A stretch of 64,000 nucleotides of DNA from Comamonadaceae bacterium (GCA_027488985.1 JAIYAR010000010.1:124001-188000), one strand, 5' to 3'. Positions 15,606 through 24,851 are shown, counted from the stretch's first letter. Program-made: numbers and translations. Notes: generated by a model from the sequence alone, not told the origin.

Positions 15606-17335
15606 GTCTGCAACCTCTGGAGGTTGGCGTAATAGCCATTGCGCTGGATCAGGGAGACATGGTCGCCAGACTCCACAATGCGCCCCTGATCCAGGACGAC
15701 AATCAGGTCAGCACGCTCAATGGTGCTGAGTCGGTGTGCAATGACCAAGGTGGTTCGGTTGCGCATGAGGGTGGCCAGGGCATCCTGTACTACGCGCTCT
15801 GACTCGGTATCCAAGGCTGATGTCGCCTCATCCAAGATCAGGATAGGCGCATCTTTAAGAAGCGCACGCGCGATGGCGATGCGCTGGCGCTGGCCGCCTG
15901 AGAGCGCTGCACCGTTTTCGCCGGTCAGGGTATCCAATCCTTGTGGCAATTGTGAGATGAATTCCCATGCATGGGCTGCCACCGCGGCCTCTTGCACTTT
16001 GGCGTCGTCAGCGATACGGGACTGGCCGAAGGCGATGTTGGCACGAACGGTATCGTTAAGGAGAACGATATCCTGGCTTACCAACGCTACTTGTTCCCGG
16101 AGGTTTTTTAGCCCCAATTTGGATACATCGATTCCATCAATGGAGATAACACCTGAGTCTGGTGAATAGAAACGCGGAATGAGGGAGGCCATTGAGCTCT
16201 TTCCACCCCCCGATGCACCCACTAGGGCGACAGTCTGCCCAGCGCAGATCTCGAGGTTAATGTTGTCTAAAGCGAGCTTGTCACTCCCGGGATATCGAAA
16301 AGAGACATTGTCGAATTTGATGTTTCCCTTGCAACTAGCCAATGCTAGTGCCCCCGAATCGGCTTCCACAGGTGCGTCCAACACGCCGAAGACGCTTTCG
16401 CAAGCGGCCAATCCGCGCTGCAGGATTGGACTGATTGTTGTGAGTTGCTTGATCGGTGAAATCAGCAGCAACATAGCCGTGATGAATGATACAAAGCTTC
16501 CGGCAGTATCTCCGGCTTGCCCCATTGAGCGGCTCAGCGCCATGAAAATGATGAAGGCGATTGCAATCGAAGCTGTCATGTGTGTGATTGGAGTCAGTGC
16601 CGCAGCAGGCACTGCCTCCTTCATCATGCTTCGACGAAAACTCTCGGTCACTGCGAAGAACCGATCTTTTTGCTGTACTTGCCCACTGTAAATCTTGATA
16701 ACTTTATTTGCCGCAGTAGTCTCTTCGACGGTATGAGCTACAGCGCGCAGAGATTCCAAGCTGGCTTTACTCGCCTTCCGAATCCGTTTGCCGAAACTTT
16801 GAATCAATAGCGCTATGACAGGACCCACTGTCAACGTAACTAGCGTCAGCTTCCAGTCCAAGTAAAATAGATAAGCTAGCAGCGCCACTGCGGTCAATGA
16901 TTCCCGGATCGCAGTGACCAACACATTGGTCGCTGCCTGGTTGATGTTGTCCACATCGTATAAAAGTCGGGCAATCCATTGGGATGCCGGCTGGGTTTGG
17001 AATACATGTGTAGGTGCATCTACCAACTTGTCGAACATGGCGCGTCGAAGGTCTACGACCAAGCGCGTTGACACCCAAGTCATCAAATAGTTGGTCAAGA
17101 AAGAGAGTGCACCTCGCGATATAAACAACAGTACGATGCTCAAGGGAATCAGCCAGACCATTCGAGAGTCATTGGTTTGAAAGCCGCTGTCTAGCAAATG
17201 CCGCATGATGGCCGGGAACACGGGTTCTGTCGCAGCCGTGCAAACCATACAAAGCACCGCCAACAAGAAGACTCGCCAATAGGGCTTCAAGAAACCCAAA
17301 AGGCGGACATAGTGCGCGCGGTCTACTTCACTCAT
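15602..17335 (-). CDS. msbA: lipid A/lipid-linked glycan export ABC transporter, MsbA type
   Basis: The 577-residue half-transporter has a six-helix membrane domain (about 1-310) and a nucleotide-binding domain with Walker A GASGGGKSS, signature LSGGQRQR, Walker B ILILDEAT and the switch His in VIAHRLST. Length and order match MsbA, which flips lipid A-core across the inner membrane using ATP. It overlaps the WaaE-like gene by 8 bases and the deacetylase by 4 bases. An export role for another lipid-linked sugar is possible because it sits in a variable polysaccharide locus. Confidence 0.85.
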   Translation of the reverse strand: MSEVDRAHYVRLLGFLKPYWRVFLLAVLCMVCTAATEPVFPAIMRHLLDSGFQTNDSRMVWLIPLSIVLLFISRGALSFLTNYLMTWVSTRLVVDLRRAMFDKLVDAPTHVFQTQPASQWIARLLYDVDNINQAATNVLVTAIRESLTAVALLAYLFYLDWKLTLVTLTVGPVIALLIQSFGKRIRKASKASLESLRAVAHTVEETTAANKVIKIYSGQVQQKDRFFAVTESFRRSMMKEAVPAAALTPITHMTASIAIAFIIFMALSRSMGQAGDTAGSFVSFITAMLLLISPIKQLTTISPILQRGLAACESVFGVLDAPVEADSGALALASCKGNIKFDNVSFRYPGSDKLALDNINLEICAGQTVALVGASGGGKSSMASLIPRFYSPDSGVISIDGIDVSKLGLKNLREQVALVSQDIVLLNDTVRANIAFGQSRIADDAKVQEAAVAAHAWEFISQLPQGLDTLTGENGAALSGGQRQRIAIARALLKDAPILILDEATSALDTESERVVQDALATLMRNRTTLVIAHRLSTIERADLIVVLDQGRIVESGDHVSLIQRNGYYANLQRLQT

Positions 17336-18122
17336 TCGAGGATTTCAGGGCTTGAGGGGGTGTTCTCCAAGCGTCACCTTGCTGGATTTCCAATGCCTTC
17401 ACATAGCGGTAGAAGGTACCTTCAAAGTTGCCCACCGCGATGACAAAGCCAGCCCACCCGTCCAGAAAACCGAGCTTGAAGAGGTAGTGCTTCCAAAAAG
17501 CCCATTTGGCGTGGAGCAAAGCAGTCCACATGGATATCTTTTTGTGCTGGATTTTCTCCGCTCCCAAGGTCGAATACCGGTTCGCCTTGTGCATGACTTC
17601 GGCCATATTTTTAAAGGGAAATTGCCATATAGCTGACGTCATGTGTCCGATAGGCAGTTTCGAGTGCAATACATACCCCTCGTGGACGGGCTTCAAGTCA
17701 TACGACATGGCTCCACGACGAAACAACTGAGGTTGACGGTAGTTTGGGTACCAGCCTGAATGTTGAATCCAACGCCCCATGAAATAGTTACGTCGGGGTG
17801 TGTGATAAACCTCATGCACGCCATCACTGGCAACCAAATGCTTAATCTCTGCAGCGGCTTCCGGGGTACAACGCTCGTCCGCATCAAGACTAAATATCCA
17901 TTCCATGCTGCAAGCTTGGATTGCTTGATTACGAAGGTCGCCAAAACCCTTAAACTCAACCTGAACAACTTTCGCTCCCAACTTCGTGGCAACCCCGGCA
18001 GTACCGTCAGTGCTGTAAGAGTCTACAAGGATGATTTCGTCTGCCCATTTGACGCTTTCAATGGCGGCGCTTACTTTCTCAACTTCGTTGAAGGCAATGA
18101 TGTAGACGGAGATCGTGGGCAT
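17328..18122 (-). CDS. GT2 glycosyltransferase, WaaE/KdtX-like LPS core enzyme
   Basis: The 264-residue protein starts TISVYIIAFNEVEKVSAAI, has a Rossmann-like GT-A fold with IFSLDADERCTP (DxD at Asp80/Asp82), and the PRRNYFMGRWIQHSGWYP segment seen in WaaE-type glucosyltransferases that extend LPS inner-core heptose. It is the first gene of the minus-strand LPS operon, and the msbA-like gene begins within its last codons. The sugar transferred is inferred from family only. Confidence 0.8.
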   Translation of the reverse strand: MPTISVYIIAFNEVEKVSAAIESVKWADEIILVDSYSTDGTAGVATKLGAKVVQVEFKGFGDLRNQAIQACSMEWIFSLDADERCTPEAAAEIKHLVASDGVHEVYHTPRRNYFMGRWIQHSGWYPNYRQPQLFRRGAMSYDLKPVHEGYVLHSKLPIGHMTSAIWQFPFKNMAEVMHKANRYSTLGAEKIQHKKISMWTALLHAKWAFWKHYLFKLGFLDGWAGFVIAVGNFEGTFYRYVKALEIQQGDAWRTPPQALKSSNE

Positions 18123-18216
18123 GGGGTGGTAACATCCGGTGGGTATAAGCCCTACGTCATGAACGCCGGTGTCGAAAGAAATTTCCGGTAGTTAGGGCGG
18201 CTAAGTCTAGTCGAAA

Positions 18217-19071
18217 ATGACTCCCAAAGAGCTAATCTCAATCGTTATTACGACCTACAACCGCAGTGATGCGCTGGCACAAGTACTCGCGGCGCTGGAG
18301 CAACAATCAGATCGTAGGTTTGAGGTCGTTGTTGCAGACGATGGCTCCAGCCAGGAGCACCTGTCGCATGCCATTTCAATTCAGCGTGCAGTCAGTTTTC
18401 CAGTTACTTATGTGTGGCACCCCGATGTTGGATTCACTGCCTCAAAGGTACGGAACTTGGGTGTAGCGAGGGCAGCAGGAACCTATGTGATCTTGCTGGA
18501 TGGCGATTGTGTGCCAGAGGTCGACTTTGTTGCGCGTCACCGGATGCTCGCTGAACGTGGATGCTTTGTAAACGGCAGTCGCGTACTTTTGAACAAGCAT
18601 CTCACAGCACTTGTTCTTGCGGGAAAAGCTGAACTCCTTAATCAATCTATGTGGCAGTGGGTTGCAAGAAAGCTGAAGGGGGAATCCAGCAAATGGGGTG
18701 GCAAGCTGAGACTGCCTGATATGTTCCTTCGCAGACAAGCCGCTTTCAAATGGAAAGGCATTCGCAGTTGCAACATGTCGTTACATAAGGCTGACTACAT
18801 CGCCGTCAATGGGTTTGACGAAACTTTCGTTGGATGGGGCCATGAGGACGCAGACTTCGTTTTGCGCTTGCACAATGCAGGACTCAATCGGAAGAATGGA
18901 TTCTTCTCAACAGAGGTGTATCACCTGTGGCACCGTGAGAGCAGTCGGGATATGGAGAATGTAAACGCGCAACGGGTCCGGGAACGAATTTCAAGTGGAC
19001 AGATCGAAGCGACCATTGGTTACCAGCAAACCCTGGGGTTCGATGAGGTTCAGGTGTTCACACAGCGATAA
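18217..19071 (+). CDS. GT2 glycosyltransferase with galactosyltransferase-type C-terminal region
   Basis: The 284-residue protein has ISIVITTYNRSDAL at the N-terminus, the DxD motif LLDGDCVP (Asp95/Asp97), and FDETFVGWGHEDADFVLRL near 205-225, the acid/base ED motif of the chain-elongating GT2 group. No membrane segment is visible, so it is cytoplasmic. It stands alone on + between the minus-strand LPS operon and tolB, 94 bases after the divergent start of the WaaE-like gene. It probably adds a sugar to LPS or O-antigen. Confidence 0.8.
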   Translation: MTPKELISIVITTYNRSDALAQVLAALEQQSDRRFEVVVADDGSSQEHLSHAISIQRAVSFPVTYVWHPDVGFTASKVRNLGVARAAGTYVILLDGDCVPEVDFVARHRMLAERGCFVNGSRVLLNKHLTALVLAGKAELLNQSMWQWVARKLKGESSKWGGKLRLPDMFLRRQAAFKWKGIRSCNMSLHKADYIAVNGFDETFVGWGHEDADFVLRLHNAGLNRKNGFFSTEVYHLWHRESSRDMENVNAQRVRERISSGQIEATIGYQQTLGFDEVQVFTQR

Positions 19072-19081
19072 TCAAAGCACG

Positions 19082-20341
19082 ATGAAAAAATTCTGGATAA
19101 GTTGTTTATTGGGCATGGCTGCCTTGCATGTGCAAGCGCAGTTCCGTGTAGAAGTTTCCGGGGTGGGAATGACCCAGATCCCCATTTCTGTTGCAGCATT
19201 TCGTGGGGAGGAGCAATCTCCCCAAAAGATCGCCGCCATTGTTCAAGCTGACTTGGAGCGAAGCGGTCAATTCAAGGGAGTGGAGACCAGCATTGGCTTG
19301 GATGAGAGTTCCAGGCCTGATCTGAGCGTCTTGCGGCAACGGGGGGCTGATGCCTTGGTCGCGGGTAGTGTCACCCGGCTAGCGGATGGGCGATTTGATG
19401 TTCGTTTCCGGTTGTGGGATGTTGTCCGGAATCAGGATTTGGGCGGGCAGAGCCACGCGGTGGTTGTCGGGGATTTGCGTTTGGCAGCACACCGGATCGC
19501 AGACTTCGTTTACGAGCGTTTGACTGGAGACAAAGGAGTTTTTTCGACTCGGGTCTCTTACGTCACCAAGGCAGGGAACTCCTACAACTTGTGGGTTGCA
19601 GATGCGGACGGCGAGAATGCCCAAAGTGCATTGAGTAGTCCCGAGCCGATCATCTCTCCTTCATGGGCTCCCAATGGCAATCAACTTGCATATGTTTCTT
19701 TTGAAGCCCGCAAGCCGGTGGTTTACGTCCATGATGTTGCAACGGGTCGTCGCCGTCTGGTGGCAAGTTTCAAGGGTTCCAACAGTGCGCCCACATGGTC
19801 ACCGGACGGGCGATCTATTGCGTTGACGCTCAGCCGGGATGGTGGATCTCAGCTGTACGTGATGGACGCAAACGGTGGAGAGCCCAAGCGCCTGATGCAA
19901 TCTCCCGCCATTGATACTGAACCTGTGTATACCCCTGATGGCAGGACCATTTACTTTGTAAGCGATAGGGGAGGCTCTCCGCAAATCTATAGAGTCCCGG
20001 CTGCCGGTGGAAATGCCGAACGGGTAAGCTTTTCAGGCAACTACAACATTTCGCCGGCTTTGAGTCCTGATGGGAAATGGTTGGCCTACGTATCCCGAGT
20101 CAACGGCGCCTTCAAACTGCATGTGATGGATATCGCAACTGGTGGTGTTTCAGCAATCACTGAAACTGCGGCAGACGAAAACCCGAGCTTTTCGCCTAAC
20201 AGCCGCCTCATCATTTACTCAACTCTGTTGCAGGGCAAAGAAGCCCTGATGACCACTACGCTGGACGGCCGTATTAAGGCGCGCTTGGCTGGGCAGGGTG
20301 GCGATATCCGGGAGCCCGATTGGGGTCCTGCACAGAAATAA
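19082..20341 (+). CDS. tolB: Tol-Pal system beta-propeller protein TolB
   Basis: The 419-residue product from ATG 19082 has a signal peptide (MKKFWISCLLGMAALHVQA, cut before Gln). An N-terminal alpha/beta domain (to ~160) precedes a six-bladed propeller with repeated SP(D/N)G units: PSWAPNGNQLAYVS, PTWSPDGRSIAL, PVYTPDGRTIYFVS, PALSPDGKWLAYVS. TolB binds Pal and TolA in the periplasm and helps the outer membrane constrict at division. pal follows 27 bases later. tolQ, tolR and tolA, which often precede it, are not in the window. Confidence 0.95.
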   Translation: MKKFWISCLLGMAALHVQAQFRVEVSGVGMTQIPISVAAFRGEEQSPQKIAAIVQADLERSGQFKGVETSIGLDESSRPDLSVLRQRGADALVAGSVTRLADGRFDVRFRLWDVVRNQDLGGQSHAVVVGDLRLAAHRIADFVYERLTGDKGVFSTRVSYVTKAGNSYNLWVADADGENAQSALSSPEPIISPSWAPNGNQLAYVSFEARKPVVYVHDVATGRRRLVASFKGSNSAPTWSPDGRSIALTLSRDGGSQLYVMDANGGEPKRLMQSPAIDTEPVYTPDGRTIYFVSDRGGSPQIYRVPAAGGNAERVSFSGNYNISPALSPDGKWLAYVSRVNGAFKLHVMDIATGGVSAITETAADENPSFSPNSRLIIYSTLLQGKEALMTTTLDGRIKARLAGQGGDIREPDWGPAQK

Positions 20342-20368
20342 ATTACACATTTAACTTGGAGTTTAAGA

Positions 20369-20911
20369 ATGAAAAAATTGGTCCTCATCGTTTCAGTAGC
20401 TGCTGTTTTGAGTGCTTGCGGCTCTGCTGTCAAATTGGATAATGTGCCGGTGGAGGACAAGTCCGGACAGGCTGTGAATGCGGGTGTTGCCGGAACCGGA
20501 ACTAACGATGGGGCCGGGGTTGCCAAGAGCAATGTTGCTACAGTGACTTTGGATAAGAATGCCCAGGACCCGGCGTTGAGTGCAGCACTGAAGACGGTCT
20601 ACTTCGATTACGACAGCTTCGTCATCCGCTCTGAATTTCAAGCCACTTTGGAAGCGCACGCGAAATACCTCAAGGCTGACAAGTCCCGCAAGGTGAACAT
20701 CGAAGGCCACACGGATGAACGTGGCGGCCGAGAGTACAACCTGGCGTTGGGCCAAAAGCGGGCCGAAGCGGTACGCAAGGCATTGCAGCTTCAAGGTGTG
20801 GTTGATTCGCAAATGGAAGCAATCAGTTTTGGCAAGGAAAAGCCCGCGGTGATGGGCAATTCCGAGGCGGTCCTGGAAAAAAACCGTCGCGCAGAATTCA
20901 GCTACCGCTAA
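20369..20911 (+). CDS. pal: peptidoglycan-associated lipoprotein Pal
   Basis: The 180-residue lipoprotein has lipobox LSAC with Cys17. A flexible Gly/Asn-rich linker leads to an OmpA-like peptidoglycan-binding domain: VYFDYDSFVI, IEGHTDERG with the ligand-binding Asp and Arg region, NLALGQKRA and NRRAEFSY. Pal anchors the outer membrane to peptidoglycan and cycles with TolB. A clear GGAG-type site (TTGGAGTTT) precedes the ATG. The gene for CpoB follows by 6 bases. Confidence 0.97.
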   Translation: MKKLVLIVSVAAVLSACGSAVKLDNVPVEDKSGQAVNAGVAGTGTNDGAGVAKSNVATVTLDKNAQDPALSAALKTVYFDYDSFVIRSEFQATLEAHAKYLKADKSRKVNIEGHTDERGGREYNLALGQKRAEAVRKALQLQGVVDSQMEAISFGKEKPAVMGNSEAVLEKNRRAEFSYR

Positions 20912-20917
20912 GTCGTA

Positions 20918-21709
20918 ATGACCTCCTTGAAGATCCGTTTTTCCCGAGCAGTGCCGTTGGCGCTGTTGCTTAGTTTGTGCACTGGTCAGACATCCGCGGG
21001 TTTGTTCGATGATGAAGAGGCCCGGCGAGCGATTCTTGACTTGCGCCAGCGCATTGAAGTGCTGCGTACTGAAAGCGATCAAAAGTTGGCAGATGAGGCG
21101 AAGCGGAACGCGGAGGATGCGGCTCAGCTTCGTCGCTCGCTTCTCGAGCTTCAAAATCAGTTGGAAGCTAGCCGGGCAGACGCGGCAAGACTACGTGGGC
21201 AAGTCGAACAGCTTGCCCGGGACGTGGCAGATGCCCAGCGCAAGCAAAAAGACTCGGCGCAACTGCTGGAAGATCGTTTGCGAAAGCTGGAGCCCTCGAG
21301 GGTGACTGTAGACGGGCGCGAATTTTTGGCAGAGCCTGCTGAAAAGCGCGACTTTGATTCAGCGCTGGCAGTCTTCCGTAAGGGGGATTTCGTCACTGCA
21401 CAGTCTGTATTTCTTGATTTCTTGAATAGATATTCAGCTTCAGGCTATCGGCCTTCAGCCCTTTTCTGGTTGGGTAGTGCCCAGTACGCCACTAAAGATT
21501 ACAAAGACGCACAAGCGAATTTTCGCAATCTTGTTCTGCTAGCCGCTGATCACTTGCGGGCTCCTGAGGCATTACTCGCTCTGGCTAACTGCCAGTCGGA
21601 ATTAAAGGATAACAAAGCTGCCAAAAAGACTCTGGAAGAACTGCTTGCAAGCTATCCGACTTCAGAGGCTGCAGGTGCGGCCAAGGATCGCTTGGCTCGG
21701 CTGAAGTGA
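20918..21709 (+). CDS. cpoB: cell division coordinator CpoB (YbgF)
   Basis: The 263-residue protein has a signal peptide (cleavage likely after TSA near residue 27). A coiled coil (about 35-125) follows for trimerisation, then a linker, then TPR repeats (about 140-260: FDSALAVFRKGDFVTAQSVF, PSALFWLGSAQYATKDYKDA). CpoB links peptidoglycan synthesis by PBP1B to Tol-driven outer-membrane constriction. It lies directly after pal, the normal order. The tcdA GTG start overlaps its end. Confidence 0.92.
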   Translation: MTSLKIRFSRAVPLALLLSLCTGQTSAGLFDDEEARRAILDLRQRIEVLRTESDQKLADEAKRNAEDAAQLRRSLLELQNQLEASRADAARLRGQVEQLARDVADAQRKQKDSAQLLEDRLRKLEPSRVTVDGREFLAEPAEKRDFDSALAVFRKGDFVTAQSVFLDFLNRYSASGYRPSALFWLGSAQYATKDYKDAQANFRNLVLLAADHLRAPEALLALANCQSELKDNKAAKKTLEELLASYPTSEAAGAAKDRLARLK

Positions 21710-22512
21710 CGAGCATTGCCTCTCGTGAGCCGGAGGCGGCTGACCTGACCCGCAGGTTTTCCGGTATGGATCGGCTTTTGGGGGTGGGGCCAGCCGATCG
21801 CTTCCGGGGGTCGCATGTGGCCGTCGTCGGTATAGGCGGGGTAGGTTCTTGGTCAGCAGAAGCGCTGGCTAGGAGTGGAATCGGTGCGCTGACGTTGATC
21901 GACATGGATCATGTATCCGAGTCGAACATCAACCGGCAATTGCATGCCCTGACAAGCACGATAGGCATGTCCAAGATTGAAGCGATGCGGCGACGTATTG
22001 CCGAGATCAATCCTGTATGTCAGGTGACGCTTGTCGACGACTTTGTAGATTCTGGAAATTGGCCGTCTGTTTTGGGGGGGCCTGTAGATGCCGTTATTGA
22101 TGCTTGCGACAACGTCAAAGCGAAGGTCGCCATGGCAGCGTGGTCCCGGCAGTCAAAAGTTCCATTTATTGTTGTGGGCGCCGCAGGTGGCAAGCGCATG
22201 GCCCATCTCGTGGATATTTCGGATTTAAGTCAATGCACCCATGATCCTTTGCTTGCCCAACTTCGCTATCGGCTTCGTAAAGAGCATGGTGCTCCCAAGG
22301 ATGGGAAAAACATGAAGGTCGCCTGCGTGTACAGCAAGGAGGCAGTTCGTGGGCCTGATACTTCTTGTGCGTTGGAAGGTGACGGTTCGCTGAATTGTCA
22401 CGGCTACGGATCATTGGTTAGCGTTACGGCAACCTTCGGGATGTGCGCGGCGGGTTGGGTGATCGATAAAATATCAACGGCGAGTCATTCACCCTCAAAA
22501 AAGACGCTATAA
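21706..22512 (+). CDS. tcdA: tRNA threonylcarbamoyladenosine dehydratase (TcdA/CsdL, ThiF/E1-like)
   Basis: The 268-residue product starts at GTG 21706, overlapping the cpoB stop by 4 bases. VAVVGIGGVGSWSAEALARSG (nucleotide-binding loop, residues 39-48), DMDHVSESNINRQ, and the late CxxE-type region fit the YgdL/TcdA branch of E1-like enzymes. TcdA uses ATP to cyclise t6A37 to ct6A on ANN-decoding tRNAs. It is followed at once by two tRNA-Lys genes, which decode such codons; this may be coincidence. A second start at Met21 is possible but would lose little. Confidence 0.9.
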   Translation: MTSIASREPEAADLTRRFSGMDRLLGVGPADRFRGSHVAVVGIGGVGSWSAEALARSGIGALTLIDMDHVSESNINRQLHALTSTIGMSKIEAMRRRIAEINPVCQVTLVDDFVDSGNWPSVLGGPVDAVIDACDNVKAKVAMAAWSRQSKVPFIVVGAAGGKRMAHLVDISDLSQCTHDPLLAQLRYRLRKEHGAPKDGKNMKVACVYSKEAVRGPDTSCALEGDGSLNCHGYGSLVSVTATFGMCAAGWVIDKISTASHSPSKKTL

Positions 22513-22513
22513 T
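22485..22513 (+). promoter_or_regulatory. promoter for the tRNA-Lys pair
   Basis: A perfect TATAAT (22508-22513) lies about 44 bases before the first tRNA, with a weak TCATTC 17 bases upstream of it. It overlaps the last codons of tcdA, so tRNA transcription need not depend on the upstream operon. Confidence 0.6.
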
Positions 22514-22556
22514 TTGAGGCTTCGCAGCGTTCGATAAGCAATTAAAGAATACTGTA

Positions 22557-22632
22557 GGGACCATAGCTCAGTTGGTAGAGCAGCGGACTTTTAATCCGTT
22601 TGTCGTGGGTTCGACCCCCGCTGGTCCCACCA
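22557..22632 (+). tRNA. tRNA-Lys (anticodon TTT)
   Basis: 76 bases including encoded CCA. The acceptor stem GGGACCA pairs with TGGTCCC, D arm AGCTCAGTTGGTAGAGC, anticodon loop CTTTTAA giving TTT for AAA/AAG codons, and T arm GTGGGTTCGACCCCCGC. All arms fold cleanly. Confidence 0.97.
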
Positions 22633-22647
22633 ATTTTTGGTGATTTA

Positions 22648-22724
22648 AGGGAATTTAGCTCAGCTGGTAGAGCAGCGGACTCTTAATCCGTAGGTCGAGA
22701 GTTCGAATCTCTCAGTTCCCACCA
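22648..22724 (+). tRNA. tRNA-Lys (anticodon CTT)
   Basis: 77 bases including encoded CCA. The acceptor stem GGGAATT pairs with AGTTCCC (one G-T pair), and the anticodon loop CTCTTAA gives CTT for AAG codons. It lies 15 bases after the first tRNA-Lys and shares the same D arm and anticodon stem, so the two probably arose by duplication and come from one transcript. Confidence 0.95.
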
Positions 22725-22742
22725 CTCTCACGGTGGATCATG

Positions 22743-22773
22743 AAACCCGCCTTCGTTTGAAGGCGGGTTTTTT
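22743..22773. terminator. bidirectional terminator between the tRNAs and the ABC-F gene
   Basis: AACCCGCCTTC and GAAGGCGGGTT pair around a GTTT loop with A and T runs on both sides. It stops the tRNA transcript on + and the ABC-F transcript on - (stop 22804). Confidence 0.9.
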
Positions 22774-22803
22774 CATTTGGGGCATATGCCCCGCCGGGTC
22801 AGA

Positions 22804-24741
22804 TTAGACCTCCAACTTGGCAGTGAGGTCGAGCCAGAGCTCTTCCAGCTTTTGCAGCTCAGCATTCACTGTTTTCAATTTTTTGCCCGCTTCTGCAATC
22901 TCTGACGGATGCGGATTGGTAGAAAGCTTGGCTTCCAGCTCGGCGCCTTCTGCATTCAGGATCTCCATGCGGGCTTCTGTCGCCGCAAGGTCTTTTTTCC
23001 ACTTCTTCAATTCGTCTGAACTGGGCCCCGACTTGACAGCAATAGGTGCAGCAACAGCCGGGATTGATCCGGCCTTGGCCTCTTCCTTGGCAAGCTCTCG
23101 CTGGCGCTTGGCTTCATCCAACAAATACTTCTGGTAATCGTCCAAGTCGCCGTCGAAGGGTTCAACCCCGCCACGGGAAACCATCCAGAACTCATCGCAC
23201 ACGGAGCGCAACAAGGCCCGGTCGTGGCTCACCAACATCACAGTGCCTTCGAACTCATTCAAGGCCATGGCCAGCGCTTCGCGCGTTGCCAGATCCAGGT
23301 GGTTGGTAGGCTCGTCCAGCAACAGCAGGTTGGGGCGTTGCCACACGATCATGCAAAGCACAAGTCGAGCCTTCTCGCCGCCACTCATGCTGCCCACGGC
23401 CTGCTTGACCATGTCACCGCTGAAATTGAATGTGCCCAAGAAGCTGCGCAGGTCTTGTTCACGGGTCTGCTGGCCGGCAATTTTTCCAGCAGTCGTCATG
23501 TCCTTCACCAACCGGATCATGTGTTCCAACGGGGTTTCGTCCGGTCGCAACACGTCAAGTTCCTGCTGGGCAAAGTAGCCGATGTTCAGGCCTTTACCCT
23601 CGGTCACTTCGCCACCCAGCGGTGCCAAGTCCCTGGCCACAGTTTTTACCAGCGTGGACTTACCCTGACCATTGGCCCCGAGGATACCGATACGTTGCCC
23701 TGCAAGTACCGACTTGCTTACGTTGTGCACGATGGTGGTGGGTGGCGTTCCTTTGGGGGCTTCCTCAGGCGCCGGATAGCCGAAGCTCACACCTTGCATG
23801 GAGAGCATCGGGTTGGGCAGGTTGGCCGGCTCCTTGAACTCAAAACTGAAGTCCGCTTCCGACAGGAGTGGTGCAATCTTTTCCATGCGGTCCAGGGCTT
23901 TCACCCGGCTTTGCGCCTGCTTGGCCTTGCTGGCTTTGGCCTTGAATCGGGCAATGAACTTCTGCAGATGGGCGATCTTGTCTTGCTGCTTGGAGTAAGC
24001 GTTCTGTTGCAGCTCCATCTGCTCAGCACGCATGTCTTCAAACTTGCTGTAGTTCCCGCCATAGCGCACCAGTTTGCCCATGTCGATGTGCAGCGTGACG
24101 TTGGTCACCGCATCCAAAAACTCACGGTCATGGCTGATGACGACCATGGTGCCTTCGTATTTCTTCAGCCAGGCTTCCAGCCATACCAGCGCGTCCAAGT
24201 CCAAGTGGTTGGTGGGTTCGTCCAGCAACAGCAAGTCACTCGGGCACATCAGGGCGCGGGCGAGCTGCAAGCGCATGCGCCAGCCACCGGAGAAACTGTT
24301 CACCGGTTTGTCCAGTTCGGTGGTTTTGAAGCCGAGGCCGAGGATCAGCGCTTGTGCCCGCGCCGCCGCGTCGTACTCGCCGGCATCGTGCAAAGCTGTG
24401 TAGGCGTTGGCCATGCGTTCGTAGTCTTCAGTGGCTTCCGCTGCCGCTACTTCCGCTCGCGCTGCGCCGAGTTGCGTATCGCCTTCGACCACAAAGTCGG
24501 TAGCACCTTGTTCTGTCTCCGGCATGTCTTGTGCCACCTGGCCCATGCGCCACTGGGCGGGAATGTAGTATTCGCCCGCGTCTTCATGGAGGTTGCCGTT
24601 CAACAAAGCAAACAGCGAAGATTTACCCGCACCATTACGCCCCACCAGACCGACCTTTTCACCGGGGTTCAGGGTAACCGAAGCGCCTTCGAGCAACACC
24701 TTGGCGCTACGGCGCAGGGTGACGTTTTTTAATGTGATCAT
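22804..24741 (-). CDS. ABC-F family ATPase, YheS-like ribosome-associated factor
   Basis: The 645-residue protein has two nucleotide-binding domains and no membrane segment. Domain 1 has Walker A GRNGAGKSS (34-42), signature FSGGWRMRL and LLLLDEPTNHLDLD. A charged linker arm (about 240-300) follows, then domain 2 with GANGQGKST, MSGGEKARL and a second DEPTNHLD, and a C-terminal coiled coil (about 570-645). ABC-F proteins bind the ribosomal E site and relieve stalled or special elongation states; YheS is the closest named type by layout. It stands alone, ending at the shared terminator. Confidence 0.88.
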   Translation of the reverse strand: MITLKNVTLRRSAKVLLEGASVTLNPGEKVGLVGRNGAGKSSLFALLNGNLHEDAGEYYIPAQWRMGQVAQDMPETEQGATDFVVEGDTQLGAARAEVAAAEATEDYERMANAYTALHDAGEYDAAARAQALILGLGFKTTELDKPVNSFSGGWRMRLQLARALMCPSDLLLLDEPTNHLDLDALVWLEAWLKKYEGTMVVISHDREFLDAVTNVTLHIDMGKLVRYGGNYSKFEDMRAEQMELQQNAYSKQQDKIAHLQKFIARFKAKASKAKQAQSRVKALDRMEKIAPLLSEADFSFEFKEPANLPNPMLSMQGVSFGYPAPEEAPKGTPPTTIVHNVSKSVLAGQRIGILGANGQGKSTLVKTVARDLAPLGGEVTEGKGLNIGYFAQQELDVLRPDETPLEHMIRLVKDMTTAGKIAGQQTREQDLRSFLGTFNFSGDMVKQAVGSMSGGEKARLVLCMIVWQRPNLLLLDEPTNHLDLATREALAMALNEFEGTVMLVSHDRALLRSVCDEFWMVSRGGVEPFDGDLDDYQKYLLDEAKRQRELAKEEAKAGSIPAVAAPIAVKSGPSSDELKKWKKDLAATEARMEILNAEGAELEAKLSTNPHPSEIAEAGKKLKTVNAELQKLEELWLDLTAKLEV

Positions 24742-24851
24742 GTTCTGGGAAGGGCGGTGAAGCCGTCAATAAATGGCTACCAGATGCTCTTCATCAGGTA
24801 GTTCGGGGAATCCGGTGTGCGTAATTGCCGAATTTTGCCCGGGGTAAAAAT

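Noticed and set aside
23224..24732. 502-codon open frame opposite the ABC-F gene
   Set aside because: An antisense shadow: His/Gln/Val-rich without domains, while the minus strand encodes a complete two-domain ATPase.
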